A stretch of DNA of 49,857 nt, from positions 1 through 49,857 of the forward strand of contig JAOPYC010000117.1 in NCBI GenBank assembly GCA_025964795.1. Direction: 5' to 3'. The DNA is from Marmoricola sp. (GTDB lineage: Bacteria; Actinomycetota; Actinomycetes; Propionibacteriales; Nocardioidaceae). Of this stretch, positions 49,660 to 49,857 are shown in pieces. Both the position numbers and the translations under genes were made by a program. Numbering within the stretch: the first letter of the stretch is position 1; every line of letters starts with the position of its first letter. The notes under the pieces are model-generated. The model saw only the letters and a program-made list of their open reading frames with translations, was not told the DNA's origin and searched no databases.

Positions 49660-49678
49660 GTAAGTAAGGCTTACCTAC
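49660..49678 (-). promoter_or_regulatory. IdeR/DtxR-type iron box before efeUOB
   Basis: GTAAGTAAGGCTTACCTAC matches the consensus TWAGGTWAGSCTWACCTWA at 16 of 19 positions. A second, overlapping palindrome TTACCT-N5-AGGTAA lies at 49671-49687, sharing one half. The box is 14 bases before the efeU start codon, so bound repressor would block transcription start. The cognate regulator is probably the IdeR encoded at 41456-42142. Confidence 0.8.
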
Positions 49679-49722
49679 GTAAGGTAATCCTCACTCGACC
49701 CCGGTGCCAACCCGGGCCCTGC

Positions 49723-49857
49723 TCAGGCGGAGACGATCTCCTGGTCCACGCGGTCACGCTGGCTCGGCACCTGGATCTCCGCGGTCCCCTTGCGGGCGGT
49801 CGCAGCGACCTCGGCGGCCTGCAGCCGGGACTGCGCCGCCAGGCTCGCGGCGAAGGC
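49723..49857 (-). CDS. C-terminal fragment of an unrecognised protein (partial)
   Basis: The last 44 codons of a minus-strand gene entering from the right edge, ending TGA at 49723. The fragment is helical and alternates Ala with Gln, Glu and Arg (SLAAQSRLQAAEVAATARKG), then AEIQVPSQRDRVDQEIVSA. It looks like the end of a coiled-coil-rich protein. There is too little to name it. The efeU iron box lies 45 bases past its stop. Confidence 0.45.
   Translation of the reverse strand, partial: AFAASLAAQSRLQAAEVAATARKGTAEIQVPSQRDRVDQEIVSA

Overview
The window reads as a chromosomal segment of a high-GC, motile actinobacterium, most likely a Nocardioides-type member of the Nocardioidaceae. The grounds are the very high GC content, a TANNNT -10 box placed 5-7 nt before several start codons (leaderless genes), an actinobacterial F420/LLM-type oxidoreductase, an IdeR-type iron regulator, a Rv2449c-like saccharopine dehydrogenase family protein, and a Gram-positive flagellar cluster with no L/P-ring genes. 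The genus is inference.

Layout. 1-6722 holds metabolic genes: the end of a surface protein, a macro-domain protein, serC, a GNAT acetyltransferase, a UDG-superfamily protein, an amidohydrolase, and an LLM oxidoreductase behind a short citrate synthase. 6855-13086 holds pdxH, a TetR regulator with a palindromic operator and leaderless promoter driving a heterodimeric ABC exporter, an acidic disordered protein, a small structured transcript with a 12-codon ORF (about 12424-12625), and a MarR regulator.

13065-40647 is an almost complete flagellar cluster. On the minus strand, in order of transcription: sigma factor fliA; fliC; fliD-fliS-fliT-like; flgB-flgC-fliE-fliF-fliG-fliH-fliI-fliJ-(NlpC/P60 + lytic transglycosylase)-fliK-flgD-flgE; then, after a 17-bp hairpin, flbD-motA-motB-fliL-fliM-fliN-fliO-fliP-fliQ-fliR-flhB-flhA and a small membrane protein. 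Divergent on the plus strand: flgN-flgK-flgL-fliW-csrA. Many genes overlap as ATGA, GTGA or TGATG, which suggests translational coupling. Four promoters share the form TCA(A/G)-N15-GCCGA(T/A)G(A/G), before fliC, flgB, flbD and flgN. They fit the FliA/sigma-28 class and imply that the local sigma factor drives the cluster. The fliC leader has a GGA-loop hairpin plus a GGA within the Shine-Dalgarno, the arrangement CsrA uses on Bacillus hag; fliW and csrA lie in the divergent operon.

40660-49857 holds a DosR-like regulator with a degenerate receiver, an IdeR-type repressor with all canonical metal ligands, a sirtuin and a DUF2277 protein, a secreted beta-propeller protein, a saccharopine dehydrogenase-like protein, and an EfeUOB iron-uptake operon with an IdeR/DtxR-type box before efeU. 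No chemotaxis genes, flgG/flgF-like rod genes, tRNA, rRNA, CRISPR array, prophage or IS element was recognised. No gene-free stretch exceeds 300 bases.
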